From CALVGQ01 sp964370435 (lineage in GTDB: Bacteria > Bacillota_I > Bacilli_A > Erysipelotrichales > Erysipelotrichaceae), in contig CAYJJG010000002.1 in the NCBI GenBank assembly GCA_964370435.1, positions 62,001 through 126,000 of the forward strand: 64,000 nucleotides of DNA, written 5' to 3'. Under the pieces are notes generated by a model that made no database searches, was not told the DNA's origin, and was given only the letters and a program-made list of their open reading frames with translations. The position numbers were made by a program, and so were the translations under genes. Below, in pieces: positions 16,384-25,302 of the stretch (position 1 is the stretch's first letter; each line of letters begins with the position of its first letter).

Positions 16384-16923
16384 TTAAAAATTTTCAGGTT
16401 CTATTTGGAAATATGCTTTGGCATGAACACAAACTGGACAGACAGCTGGGGCATCATTACCTACATGAACATGACCACAATTACGGCATTCCCACATTAC
16501 AACTGCTTCTTTTGAGAACACTTTATTTTCTTCAATATTCTTTAATAAAGCTAAATAGCGTTCTTCATGGCGTTTTTCAATTTTAGCAACACCCTCCATC
16601 ACCGTAGCAATATTATCAAAACCTTCTTCACGAGCTTCTTTGGCCATTCTTGCATACATATCAGTCCATTCGAAATTCTCTCCACTAGCTGCATCTTTTA
16701 AATTTTGCTCAGTAGTAGGTACTCCTTCATGTAACAATTTAAACCAAAGTTCTGCATGTTCCTTTTCATTAGCTGCAGTCTCTAAAAATAATGCTGAGAT
16801 TTGTTCATAACCTTCTTTTTTCGCTTTTGAAGCATAGAAAGTGTATTTGTTTCTTGCTTGACTTTCTCCTGCAAATGCTTCCATTAGATTCTTTTCCGTT
16901 TTAGTGCCTTTTAAAGTTTTCAT
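16384..16923 (-). CDS. rbr: Rubrerythrin
   Basis: Non-haem di-iron peroxidase that detoxifies hydrogen peroxide in anaerobes, 179 aa. The ferritin-like domain carries the iron ligands in LMEAFAGESQARNKY, ETAANEKEHAELW and EKRHEERY. The C-terminal rubredoxin domain has CRNC (about 147-150) and CPVC (about 164-167) for one Fe(SCys)4 centre. Cytosolic. SD AAGGAGG. It lies downstream of the two-component operon but no strong shared signal is evident; I saw no PerR box in the short upstream region. Confidence 0.96.
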   Translation of the reverse strand: MKTLKGTKTEKNLMEAFAGESQARNKYTFYASKAKKEGYEQISALFLETAANEKEHAELWFKLLHEGVPTTEQNLKDAASGENFEWTDMYARMAKEAREEGFDNIATVMEGVAKIEKRHEERYLALLKNIEENKVFSKEAVVMWECRNCGHVHVGNDAPAVCPVCVHAKAYFQIEPENF

Positions 16924-16985
16924 AGTAGCCTCCTTATATAATTAAAGATTACCATATTTTTCATTTTTTATACAGATATATACTT

Positions 16986-18422
16986 TTATTTTTCACTTTT
17001 ATTTAATTCAAAGTAAAATAATGACCCTTCATCTAGCTTAGAGTGTACCCCAAAACTTACTTGGTGTAGGTTTAAAATTTCTTTTACTATCGATAATCCA
17101 ATTCCTGAACCAACTAAACTGCGTTCATGACTCTTATCAATTTTATAATAACGATCCCAAATCATCGCTACTTGTTCTTGGGCAATTCCCCTACCAAAAT
17201 CTTGTATCTCAATCCGCACTTTATTATCTAAATTAACTAGTCTAACAATAATTAATTTACCTTCTTTTCCATAATGGACAGCATTATTAATAAAGTTATT
17301 AATAACTTGTCTAATTCGTAGTGAGTCGGCTTCCACGAATATCTCCTCTTTATTGGCATACTCAAGGACAAGATCATCTTCTAAAATACTTTGTTGATAA
17401 AGTGCACATATTTCTTCAAGCATTTCATGAATATTAAAGCGGGTAATATTTAAATTTAGTTTATGCTCCTGTAATTTATTTAAATCCAATAAGTCATTAA
17501 CTAGTGTTGAAAGTCTTTTACTTTCGTCTATAATTACTTGAGCATTATCACTATTGTTTTCGCCCGGTATATCACGCATCATTTCACCATAGCCGCTTAT
17601 CATTGTTAAAGGGGTTCTTAAATCATGTGAAACATTGGCAATAAGATCACGACGATGTTGATCCACTTCATTTAATTTTTTAGCTGCATAATTTAAAGAT
17701 TCACTTAATTCTTTAACTTCTCGATATTCAGAACCTTCAAATTCAACATCATAGTTACCATAGGACAATGCGATAGCACTTTTACTCATTTTTTCTAGAG
17801 GCTTTGCTATTCTCGAAGTTATTACAAATGTAAGAATTATTGACATGATAAATAAAATAATTGCAATATAAAACAATTGGTTTCTAATCGTCATTATTGT
17901 TGCGTTTACTGGTGTCATACGAGCACTTACCAAAATTAATGCTGCCTCATTTTCTTGAGTATACGCAATTTTCGAATAAATTAAATCATAGTTATCATCA
18001 TTAATATGATTTAACTGACCAAAAATAGTATTAATTGTTAAAGTTTCATTTTTTCTTTGAAGGTATGTTCCATCATTACTTATTGTGTTATTTAATATAT
18101 TGAGGGTTTCTTGTGTTGTCAGTCTTGTAACGGCACATCCATTTTGCAAATCACTTTGCAGATCATCCCCTAACCCAAAAATAACCCGTGTACAGACATC
18201 ATAATTTTGCGAAGCACTAGCCATCATTGCCACTAAATTTTCTTCATTATCAATATTAAGAGTTAATGAATCCGCGGTGCTTACCATTTGATTAGTTCTA
18301 GTATTTTCGTAGAACCATCCAAGAAATACCGTTTGAAATAACCATAATAATAGAAATATCCCTAGCGCGAAGCTAGCAACATATAAGAATACTTTCCAAC
18401 GAATACTATAGGTTTTTTTCAA
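16986..18422 (-). CDS. Two-component sensor histidine kinase (system 1)
   Basis: Membrane kinase, 478 aa. TM1 at about 11-33, an extracytoplasmic region of roughly 150 residues with no recognised domain, TM2 at about 182-204, HAMP (RIAKPLEKMSKSAIALSYGNYDVEF), HisKA with the phosphorylated histidine in NVSHDLRTPLTMI, then HATPase with N-box NFINNAVHYG, DFGRGIAQ and GSGIGLSIV. It overlaps the response regulator gene by 17 bp. It is closely similar in architecture and wording to the kinase at 60896-62350. The signal is unknown. Confidence 0.93.
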   Translation of the reverse strand: MKKTYSIRWKVFLYVASFALGIFLLLWLFQTVFLGWFYENTRTNQMVSTADSLTLNIDNEENLVAMMASASQNYDVCTRVIFGLGDDLQSDLQNGCAVTRLTTQETLNILNNTISNDGTYLQRKNETLTINTIFGQLNHINDDNYDLIYSKIAYTQENEAALILVSARMTPVNATIMTIRNQLFYIAIILFIMSIILTFVITSRIAKPLEKMSKSAIALSYGNYDVEFEGSEYREVKELSESLNYAAKKLNEVDQHRRDLIANVSHDLRTPLTMISGYGEMMRDIPGENNSDNAQVIIDESKRLSTLVNDLLDLNKLQEHKLNLNITRFNIHEMLEEICALYQQSILEDDLVLEYANKEEIFVEADSLRIRQVINNFINNAVHYGKEGKLIIVRLVNLDNKVRIEIQDFGRGIAQEQVAMIWDRYYKIDKSHERSLVGSGIGLSIVKEILNLHQVSFGVHSKLDEGSLFYFELNKSEK

Positions 18423-19077
18423 AGCGATACCCCACTCCCCTTAAAGTCACAATATATTGACTATAATGTTTAAGATTTCTGCGTAGTAATTTGATATGGG
18501 TATCTAAAGTACGATCATCACCAAAAAAATCATAGCCCCACACTTGTTGTAGTAATTTTTCTCTAGTTAAAGCAATTCCTCTGTTTTTAATTAAATATGT
18601 AAGCAATTCATATTCTTTTGGAGAAAGGGAAACAACTTCATTATCGATAGTCACAATACGGCCAGTCAAATCAATATGCAAGCCCTCTATACTATACTCT
18701 TCTTTATCATGTTCCTGCTTAGTACGTTTAACAATGGCGTGGATACGCATCATCAGTTCTTTACAAGAAAAAGGCTTTACCACATAATCATCCACACCTA
18801 AATCAAAACCATGAATACGATCGTACTCTTCACCTAGTGCGGAAAGCAATATAATCGGCACATCCTTTTCTTTTTTAATGTTTTTACATGCATTAAAACC
18901 ATCCATTACTGGCATCATTATATCCATTACAATACAGTCAAAATCTTCCACTAATGCTAACTCTAATGCTTCTTGACCATTGGTCGCATTTTTAGTTTCA
19001 AACCCCTCATAAGCTGCATATTTACAAATCATTTCGCGTATTTTAACTTCATCATCTACTACTAATATTTTTATCAT
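18406..19077 (-). CDS. OmpR-family response regulator (system 1)
   Basis: DNA-binding response regulator, 223 aa. Receiver domain residues 1-120 with the acidic pair VDDE, phosphoacceptor in CIVMDIMMPVMDG and conserved lysine in DYVVKPF. The winged-helix C-terminal domain has SPKEYELLTYLIKNRG and the recognition helix DDRTLDTHIKLLRRNL. First gene of the operon with its kinase. A direct repeat of TTCACAA at an 11-bp period lies about 35-52 bp before the start codon, and the paralogous system near 63 kb has the same arrangement, so autoregulation is likely. Confidence 0.94.
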   Translation of the reverse strand: MIKILVVDDEVKIREMICKYAAYEGFETKNATNGQEALELALVEDFDCIVMDIMMPVMDGFNACKNIKKEKDVPIILLSALGEEYDRIHGFDLGVDDYVVKPFSCKELMMRIHAIVKRTKQEHDKEEYSIEGLHIDLTGRIVTIDNEVVSLSPKEYELLTYLIKNRGIALTREKLLQQVWGYDFFGDDRTLDTHIKLLRRNLKHYSQYIVTLRGVGYRFEKNL

Positions 19078-19111
19078 CTCATCACCTACTTAAGTACAAT
19101 CTACCTTTAAT

Positions 19112-19129
19112 TTGTGAACTTCTTGTGAA
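19112..19129 (-). promoter_or_regulatory. Candidate response-regulator box (two TTCACAA, 11-bp period)
   Basis: On the minus strand TTCACAA (19123-19129) and TTCACAA (19112-19118) are repeated in the same orientation with an 11-bp offset, the geometry bound by OmpR/PhoB-family dimers. The site is 35-52 bp upstream of the regulator ATG. A near-identical repeat lies at 63038-63055 before the paralogous regulator. Confidence 0.6.
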
Positions 19130-19250
19130 GTTTATAACTCTATTATACAAATTAATCAAAGTTTATCAAATTTCTTCTTTTAATAACATAATACTGTTTA
19201 TTGTTACTTAATTATGATAAAATGATTACGGCAAAAAGGAGAGATTATAT

Positions 19251-20531
19251 ATGTCAAGTTATGTAGTAGTAGGAACTCAATGGGGTGACGAAGGAAAAGG
19301 TAAAATTGTAGACGTATTAGCGCATAAAATGGATTATGTTGTACGCTTTCAAGGTGGCAATAATGCAGGACACACAGTGATTGTCAACAATGAAAAAAAT
19401 GTTCTTCATCTATTACCATCTGGTGTACTTAATAAAAATGCAACCTGTATCATAGGACCTGGAGTGGTAATTGATCCTTTTGTATTACTTGATGAATTAG
19501 CTATATTAGAAAATAAAGGATTAACTACAGAACACGTTAAGATAAGCGCACGAGCTCATTTAATTATGCCTTATCACATTAAACTAGATGAACTTCAAGA
19601 GATGCGTTTAGCAGATAATAAAATCGGAACTACAAAGCGAGGTATTGGTCCTTGTTATGCAGATAAATATACTAGAATCGGTTTAAGAGTATGTGATTTA
19701 GTAGATTTTGAGACTTTTAAAATAAAATTAAAGAACACTTTAACCATAAAAAATGAACAAATTGTAAAATTATATAATGAAGTTCCTTACGATTTTGAAG
19801 CATTAGTTACACAATTTCAAGATATTAGAAACAAACTGTTCCCACGCATTATAGATGCTGTAGAAATAGTTCACACTGCACTTAATGAAAATAAAAGTAT
19901 TCTTTTTGAAGGTGCTCAAGCTAATATGCTAGATATTAATTATGGGACCTATCCTTATGTAACTTCTAGTTCTCCTACATCTGCTGGAGTATGTGAAGGT
20001 GCTGGAGTTAGTCCTAAAAAGTTAGAAACTATTATTGGCGTTGTAAAGGCCTATTCTACTCGTGTTGGTGAAGGACCATTTATCACTGAACTTAACAATG
20101 AAACCGGTGAACATATTCGTAAAATTGGTGGGGAATATGGTGCAACTACTGGCCGCCCTCGTCGTTGTGGGTGGTTAGATTTATGTGTAGTTAAACAAGC
20201 TGTTGATATCAACGGCTTAACTGACATAGTTGTGACTAAAATTGATGTATTATCAGGGATTAAAGAGCTTCCAGTTTGTATTGGATATCAAATTGATGAC
20301 CAAGTAAGAGCTTCTATTCCTGCCTCTATCGAAGAATATGCTAAAGCAGAACCTGTATATGAAGTCTTTGAAGGTTGGGATGAAGATATTTCTAAAATTA
20401 GAGATTATGACCTATTACCTGAAAACTGTAAAAAATATCTAAAACGTATTGAAGAGTTTGTTGGTTGTCGAATTTCTTTGGTTTCAGTAGGACCTGATCG
20501 CGAAAACAATATCACTATTCATGAAATCTAA
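19251..20531 (+). CDS. purA: Adenylosuccinate synthetase
   Basis: Condenses IMP and aspartate using GTP, the first committed step to AMP; 426 aa, the normal length. Signature motifs: GTQWGDEGKGKIVD (catalytic aspartate and GTP loop), GGNNAGHT, GTTKRGIGPCY and ATTGRPRRCGW. SD AAAAGGAGAG lies before the ATG. It is divergent from two-component system 1. A TATGATAAAAT stretch at 19213-19223 is the likely -10 region, with no good -35. No other purine gene is in the window. Confidence 0.98.
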   Translation: MSSYVVVGTQWGDEGKGKIVDVLAHKMDYVVRFQGGNNAGHTVIVNNEKNVLHLLPSGVLNKNATCIIGPGVVIDPFVLLDELAILENKGLTTEHVKISARAHLIMPYHIKLDELQEMRLADNKIGTTKRGIGPCYADKYTRIGLRVCDLVDFETFKIKLKNTLTIKNEQIVKLYNEVPYDFEALVTQFQDIRNKLFPRIIDAVEIVHTALNENKSILFEGAQANMLDINYGTYPYVTSSSPTSAGVCEGAGVSPKKLETIIGVVKAYSTRVGEGPFITELNNETGEHIRKIGGEYGATTGRPRRCGWLDLCVVKQAVDINGLTDIVVTKIDVLSGIKELPVCIGYQIDDQVRASIPASIEEYAKAEPVYEVFEGWDEDISKIRDYDLLPENCKKYLKRIEEFVGCRISLVSVGPDRENNITIHEI

Positions 20532-20591
20532 ATAACAATAGTACTAAGAGTTAAATCGAATTAAGCATTAGCGTGGGACAGGGGGAAATTT

Positions 20592-21191
20592 ATGATTAAA
20601 GTAATTTTATTTGATGTAGGAAATGTATTATTAACATTTAATCCAAAAGAATTTTACAAAGATAAATATGATGAAGAAACCTTAAATACTGTATTTGAAG
20701 TAATGTTTTCTGGTGATGCATGGCATTTATATGACCAAGGTGTTTATGATGAAGAAGATTTAAAAAAATTATTTATCAAACAACTACCAGACCATAAAGA
20801 TACCATCGCTTATTTAGTAGATAATATTGCAGAAGTATTGTCTCCTATTGAAGAAATGGTGAATTTGGCACTAGAATTAAAGCAAGACTATCGCATTTCT
20901 ATTTTATCTAACATGCCAAAAAAATCGCTCCATTACATAGTCGAAGAATATGATTTCTTCAAAATGTTTGAAAATCCCTTATGGTCATATGAACATAAGT
21001 TAATCAAACCAGACTTCGCAATTTTCAAACTACAATTGGAAAGACTAAATGTCAAAGCGCAAGAATGTTTGTTTATTGACGACTTACAAAGAAACATAGA
21101 GGCTGCTGCTGCTTTAGGATTTAAAACCGTTCGTATGACTTCACCTGAAGAAACTATTAATCAAGTTAAGCAGTTATTAGAAAGAGGTTAA
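20592..21191 (+). CDS. HAD-IA family phosphatase (YihX-like)
   Basis: Haloacid-dehalogenase phosphatase, 199 aa. Motif I is FDVGNVLLTF, with the nucleophile Asp but glycine in place of the second Asp, as in E. coli YihX (FDLGNV). Motif II is SNM, motif III lysine in HKLIKPD, motif IV FIDD. An alpha-helical cap lies between motifs I and II. YihX dephosphorylates alpha-glucose-1-phosphate; the substrate here is not proven. It begins 60 bp after purA with a GGGGGAAA SD and no terminator between, and its stop touches the next gene. Confidence 0.88.
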   Translation: MIKVILFDVGNVLLTFNPKEFYKDKYDEETLNTVFEVMFSGDAWHLYDQGVYDEEDLKKLFIKQLPDHKDTIAYLVDNIAEVLSPIEEMVNLALELKQDYRISILSNMPKKSLHYIVEEYDFFKMFENPLWSYEHKLIKPDFAIFKLQLERLNVKAQECLFIDDLQRNIEAAAALGFKTVRMTSPEETINQVKQLLERG

Positions 21192-21194
21192 GTG

Positions 21195-21677
21195 ATGAAT
21201 AAAAACACTACATTATACAATGTAATTTTCCCAATTTGGTTGCTTTTTATGATTCCAATAACATGGATCTATGTTTTGCCTGCTAATTTTATTATTGATT
21301 CTTTAGTAATTATAGTTGCATTATATCTTTTAAAAGTAGATAACTTACTAAGTATGTATAAAAAAACAATATTAAAAGTTTGGATATTAGGATTTATTAG
21401 TGATTTGGTAGGATCTGCCTTTATGTTTGGTGGCGTTATATTTAATAATAATACCCTTATTCATGCAGTAACTGTTAATCCATTTGCTAGTTTATTAGGA
21501 TTTTTATGGGTAATGCTTTGTATCTTTATTGCTGCTGTTTGTATCTACTATTTAAATTACAGCATAAGTTTCAAAAAGGTTGATCTTGAAGATCACAAAA
21601 AGAAAAAGCTAGCAATATCACTAGCTTTACTTACAGCTCCTTATTTATTTTTACTACCTTTAGAACTATTCATTTAA
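21195..21677 (+). CDS. Predicted membrane protein, unknown function
   Basis: 160-aa protein with about four transmembrane segments (roughly 8-45 as two closely spaced spans, 55-75, 92-118, and a C-terminal span at 137-157). Charged, lysine-rich segments between spans suggest a cytosolic loop at about 124-137. I recognise no family. A GTG immediately after the upstream stop is also in frame, but ATG 21195 has the better spacing to AGAGG. It is translationally linked to the HAD gene and ends at a strong terminator. Confidence 0.75.
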   Translation: MNKNTTLYNVIFPIWLLFMIPITWIYVLPANFIIDSLVIIVALYLLKVDNLLSMYKKTILKVWILGFISDLVGSAFMFGGVIFNNNTLIHAVTVNPFASLLGFLWVMLCIFIAAVCIYYLNYSISFKKVDLEDHKKKKLAISLALLTAPYLFLLPLELFI

Positions 21678-21702
21678 CTTACTGCATGCAGTAAGTTTTT
21701 TT
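21676..21702 (+). terminator. Terminator after the purA-HAD-membrane protein genes
   Basis: AACTTACTGCA (21676-21686) is directly followed by its complement (21687-21697), then a run of T. The stem begins within the stop region of the membrane-protein gene. Confidence 0.88.
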
Positions 21703-22606
21703 ATAGACTGCGTAATGCTTCTTTTAAGCGACCTTTAAATTTAGTTAATAACGTAGTACTTTCTTCTTTACTCAAACCAGATTTAATCATTAATATCGCT
21801 AATTTACAAGACTTTTCAGCTTCAATATAATAGCGTGTTGCAACCTCTTTGTCACATGCTGTAACTTTCATAATAATGCCTTTAGCACGCTCTTCTAACT
21901 TTTTATTCGTTGGTAATACATCTACCATTAAATTATCATATACTTTACCTAGGCGAATCATTACCGAGGTAGAAATCATATTTAATACTAATTTTTGTGA
22001 TGTTCCTGCTTTCATACGTGTTGAACCAGTAACCACTTCTTGTCCTGGCAAAACTTCAATAGCAACTTTAGCTAGTTTTCCAATTTCACTATCACTTACA
22101 CAAGCAATACTTCCAGTAAAAGCTCCAATTTCGTTAGCATAATTCAAAGCCCCAATTACATAAGGGGTTCTTCCACTTGCTGCAAGCCCTACTAAAACAT
22201 CTTTATTAGATAAACTTCTTTCTTTACAATCATTCACTCCAAGATCACTATCATCTTCTGCGCCTTCTTTTGCTTTATAAAGAGCCTCGTAGCCTCCAGC
22301 CATTATACCTTGTACTAATTCATAAGAAACACCATAGGTTGGTGGACATTCTGCAGCATCAAGAAACCCTAGTCTACCAGACGTACCAGCACCGATATAA
22401 AATAATCGACCACCCTCTTCTAAGCGCTTCACTATTTCATCTACTAATTTTTGGATTTGTGGTAGTTCTTTTTGTACTGCATCGGCTACTTTTTTATCTT
22501 CACTATTAATAAGCGCAAGCATCTCCCCAGTATTTAAGATATCAATATTTAGTGTGTTAACATTTTGATTTTCTGTTTCTAATTTTTTTAAGTTAATATT
22601 TGTCAT
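21701..22606 (-). CDS. murQ: N-acetylmuramic acid 6-phosphate etherase
   Basis: Removes lactate from MurNAc-6-P to give GlcNAc-6-P during cell-wall recycling; 301 aa, cytosolic. Family motifs: TENQN at the N-terminus, FYIGAGTSGRLGFLDAAECPPTYG with the catalytic glutamate, AASGRTPYVIGAL and GSTRMKAGTSQKLVLNMIST. The C-terminal UBA-like region is present. It follows the serine hydrolase gene by 4 bp, forming a two-gene operon. MurP and the MurR regulator are not in the window. Confidence 0.97.
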   Translation of the reverse strand: MTNINLKKLETENQNVNTLNIDILNTGEMLALINSEDKKVADAVQKELPQIQKLVDEIVKRLEEGGRLFYIGAGTSGRLGFLDAAECPPTYGVSYELVQGIMAGGYEALYKAKEGAEDDSDLGVNDCKERSLSNKDVLVGLAASGRTPYVIGALNYANEIGAFTGSIACVSDSEIGKLAKVAIEVLPGQEVVTGSTRMKAGTSQKLVLNMISTSVMIRLGKVYDNLMVDVLPTNKKLEERAKGIIMKVTACDKEVATRYYIEAEKSCKLAILMIKSGLSKEESTTLLTKFKGRLKEALRSL

Positions 22607-22610
22607 TTTC

Positions 22611-23666
22611 TTAATCCTCCCTTATACAATTATATACTAAATTATGAATATTGTTTCGCTCAGTTAATATTTTTTTATTTTCCCTAGTAGGATGAACGCG
22701 ATTACATAGAATGACGCAAGCTACTTTCTTTTTTAAATCTATTAATACGCTTGGACCACTAAATCCGGTATGAAATAAAGTAACGTCACTAAACTTTGTT
22801 CCTAAAGCATACTTTTCATCAGAAATAATCCACCCTAGTGAACGTTTTTCATTAGTTTCCTCAGTATGACAGGTAGTTAATAAGTGCATTGATTCCTTAG
22901 AAAAAAAGCGCTTATTTTGATATACTCCATCATTAATCATCATGGTTACAAAATGACTAATATCCTTTAGTGTTGAAAATACACCTGCATGACCTGATAT
23001 CCCTTCCATTACATGGGCTTTCCCATCATGTACAGTGCCTCTAATAAGTCCACCACGTGCTTCTATTTCCTCATATGCCGCACATAAATCATACCAACTT
23101 GCATCAGGGTTATATCCACTATTCTTCATATTTAATGGCTTAAAGATTACTTCATCAGCATAACTTGCTAAACTGCCTTTTAAGGTATCAACTACCTTTC
23201 CAAGCAACATAAAATTAATATCTGAATAATTTACTTTATTGATAAATTGTTCCTGTTTTTTCACCTGAAATAATGCGCTTATCATCTCTTCTTTAGTCAT
23301 TAATTTATAGTTACTAATATCTGCTGGATAACCTGATGTATGCGTTAAACATTCTTTAATTGTAAGCTCTTTATCTAACAACAAAGGTAAAATGGTATGT
23401 AGTTTACTATCTAATGTTATTAAACCCTCTTCAATCAATTTAACTATACAAGTAGTAGTCACTAATACTTTGGATATTGATGCTAAATCCCAAAGTGTAG
23501 CTAAATCATTTTCTACCTTATTAGGAACAATTTGGCGATAACCATAGCTTTTAAACCACTTCTCCTTCTTTGTTATAAGGGCGATGTTCATACCTGCTGC
23601 AACCCCCTCATCGATACATTTTTCTAGATATTGATCAAGAATTGATAATTGATCGTATAAAATCAT
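22611..23666 (-). CDS. Beta-lactamase-fold serine hydrolase (class C-like)
   Basis: Penicillin-binding-protein/class C beta-lactamase fold, 351 aa. The nucleophile motif SISK is at about 63-66, YSD (usually YxN) in VNYSDINFM, a THTSGYP stretch, and HTG in LFHTGFSG near the C-terminus. No signal peptide or membrane segment is visible, so it appears cytosolic. Cotranscribed ahead of murQ. In B. subtilis the murQ cluster includes AmiE (YbbE), an amidase of this fold that removes peptides from muropeptides; a similar role here is inference. SD GGAGG. Confidence 0.85.
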   Translation of the reverse strand: MILYDQLSILDQYLEKCIDEGVAAGMNIALITKKEKWFKSYGYRQIVPNKVENDLATLWDLASISKVLVTTTCIVKLIEEGLITLDSKLHTILPLLLDKELTIKECLTHTSGYPADISNYKLMTKEEMISALFQVKKQEQFINKVNYSDINFMLLGKVVDTLKGSLASYADEVIFKPLNMKNSGYNPDASWYDLCAAYEEIEARGGLIRGTVHDGKAHVMEGISGHAGVFSTLKDISHFVTMMINDGVYQNKRFFSKESMHLLTTCHTEETNEKRSLGWIISDEKYALGTKFSDVTLFHTGFSGPSVLIDLKKKVACVILCNRVHPTRENKKILTERNNIHNLVYNCIRED

Positions 23667-23689
23667 ATTTTAACCTCCATTACTACCAC

Positions 23690-23701
23690 TATGATATCAT
23701 A
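23690..23701. promoter_or_regulatory. Palindrome upstream of the serine hydrolase-murQ operon
   Basis: Perfect TATGATATCATA, 24 bp before the hydrolase start codon on the minus strand, next to AT-rich -10-like sequence. A possible operator for a wall-recycling regulator; function unproven. Confidence 0.35.
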
Positions 23702-23739
23702 TTTTATTACACTTGATTAGTAATTTTTAAAGTCTTTTA

Positions 23740-23769
23740 TTGACTAATATAGCGCTATCAACCTATAAT
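23740..23769 (+). promoter_or_regulatory. Sigma-A promoter of the SIS-paralogue operon
   Basis: TTGACT (23740-23745) and TATAAT (23764-23769) with an 18-bp spacer. The spacer contains the palindrome ATAGCGCTAT (23749-23758), a natural position for a repressor. Confidence 0.8.
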
Positions 23770-23799
23770 TATTTTATGACAAAGAAAGGAAAATTAATT

Positions 23800-24540
23800 A
23801 TGTCTAAAACTAGAGATTTCTTTAACTTATCGAAAGTAGTAATTGAAAAAGTTAAAGTTAATCAAAAAGAAAAAATTGTCGATGCAGCAAAACTTATGGG
23901 TGATTGCATGGATAACAATGGAGTTGTTCAATTGTTTGGTATTGACCACGGTTTAGCTTTCTCAATGGAGTTAGGGTATCGCGCAGGAGGTTTAATGCCT
24001 TTTCATCAAATCATACCTACTGATTTAGCATTAAGAGATGTTATGAATGAAGAAGTTGTTAAATCACCTTCGTTTAGTCAAGACGCATCTAATGCTGCAA
24101 AACTGTTATCTATTTATAACATTTTAGATGAAGATATGTTTATCTTAATCAGTTATAAAGGAAATGAGCCAATTTTAGTGGAAACAGCATTAATGGCAAA
24201 AGCAAAAAATCAAAAAGTAATTGTTGTTACCAATCTTGAAACACATAACAGTCTGAATGCTGTTCATAGTAGTGGTAAAAAGCTTGGAGATTTAGCAGAT
24301 ATCGTAATTGATATTATGGTAGCAAGTCCAGATGTTAACGTTGTTGTAGGTGAATATAAAGCTACACAAATCGCTACTGTAAGTGGTAACATTATTGCAC
24401 AAATGTTAACAGCTGAAACATATCGTTACTTACAAGATAACAATAAAGATTGTCCAGTGTTGTTAAGCGCGAATGTGAAAGGAGCCGATGTTCATAATAG
24501 AGCTATTTCAGACAAATATTTTGGACGTTGGAATTCATAA
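23800..24540 (+). CDS. SIS-domain protein, first of three paralogues, substrate motifs eroded
   Basis: 246-aa UPF0309-type SIS protein. Compared with its two downstream paralogues it lacks the sugar-phosphate-binding residues: FGIDHGLAF replaces FG(S/T)GHS, and LISYKGNEP replaces I(I/T)SNSG. VHSSGKKL replaces RHPSGK. The overall fold, including the late GNIIAQMLTAETYRYL helix, is kept. It may therefore be a non-catalytic partner or sensor. ATG 23800 is preferred because AAAGGA precedes it and an upstream in-frame start overlaps the promoter. The next gene begins 10 bp after its stop. Confidence 0.85.
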   Translation: MSKTRDFFNLSKVVIEKVKVNQKEKIVDAAKLMGDCMDNNGVVQLFGIDHGLAFSMELGYRAGGLMPFHQIIPTDLALRDVMNEEVVKSPSFSQDASNAAKLLSIYNILDEDMFILISYKGNEPILVETALMAKAKNQKVIVVTNLETHNSLNAVHSSGKKLGDLADIVIDIMVASPDVNVVVGEYKATQIATVSGNIIAQMLTAETYRYLQDNNKDCPVLLSANVKGADVHNRAISDKYFGRWNS

Positions 24541-24550
24541 GGAGAATACT

Positions 24551-25300
24551 ATGAGTGTAATTTCATTAGAAAGATTTTATGATGAAGTCATCGATGTAAT
24601 CGATGTTTGTTGTGATAAAGAATTAGAAAATATTCAAAAAGCTGCAAAAATCTGTTCAGACTCTATTAAAAATGGTGGTGTAGTTCATTTATTTGGATCG
24701 GGTCATTCTATAGGTTTTGGACTTGAAATGCAAAAACGTGCAGGGTCATTAGTACCTATACATAATATGGATATGAAAGACTTTGTATTAAAGAAGAAAG
24801 TAACTTTAAAAGAATTTAAAGACCCCGACAATACTTTTGAAAGAAGAGCAGGTGTCGCTGATAAATTGTTCAATTTATATGATGTTAAAAAAGAAGATTG
24901 TTTTATCATTATCTCTAATTCTGGTATTAATGGTGTCGTTATTGATGTTGCCTTAATAGCAAAAGAGCGTGGGCACAAAGTAGTTGTAGTTACAAGTTGG
25001 CAACATACTTCTAGCGAAGATAGTCGTCATCCTAGTGGTAAAAAACTATATGAATTAGGTGATGTTGTAATTGATAACTGTGGACCTAAAGGTGATGCTT
25101 TAATCCAAACAGAGGGTGTGGCAAAAATTTGTTCTATTTCCTCTATTACAGGAGCAATGATTGCACAAAGCTTAACAGTAGAAATCGCTGATAATCTTGT
25201 TAAAGAAAATGTTGAAGTGCCCATGCTTCTTGTTGAAGATAGCGAAGAAGCTAAAAAGCATAACGAAACTTTATTAGAAAAATATAAAGGGAGACTATAA
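24551..25300 (+). CDS. SIS-domain sugar isomerase-like protein, second paralogue
   Basis: 249-aa UPF0309-type SIS protein with intact motifs: HLFGSGHSIGFGLEMQKRAG, IIISNSGINGVVIDVAL, DSRHPSGKKLYELGDVVIDN and TGAMIAQSLTVEIADNL. It carries a slightly longer insert around 85-105 (KKKVTLKEFKDPDNTFERR) than the third copy. Such proteins bind amino-sugar phosphates and are usually annotated as sugar isomerase domain proteins of unknown substrate. SD GGAGAA; an in-frame upstream start inside the previous gene is rejected. Confidence 0.88.
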   Translation: MSVISLERFYDEVIDVIDVCCDKELENIQKAAKICSDSIKNGGVVHLFGSGHSIGFGLEMQKRAGSLVPIHNMDMKDFVLKKKVTLKEFKDPDNTFERRAGVADKLFNLYDVKKEDCFIIISNSGINGVVIDVALIAKERGHKVVVVTSWQHTSSEDSRHPSGKKLYELGDVVIDNCGPKGDALIQTEGVAKICSISSITGAMIAQSLTVEIADNLVKENVEVPMLLVEDSEEAKKHNETLLEKYKGRL

Positions 25301-25302
25301 AA

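Noticed and set aside
16924..16985. PerR box upstream of rubrerythrin
   Set aside because: The short gap is AT-rich but does not match TTATAAT-N-ATTATAA convincingly.
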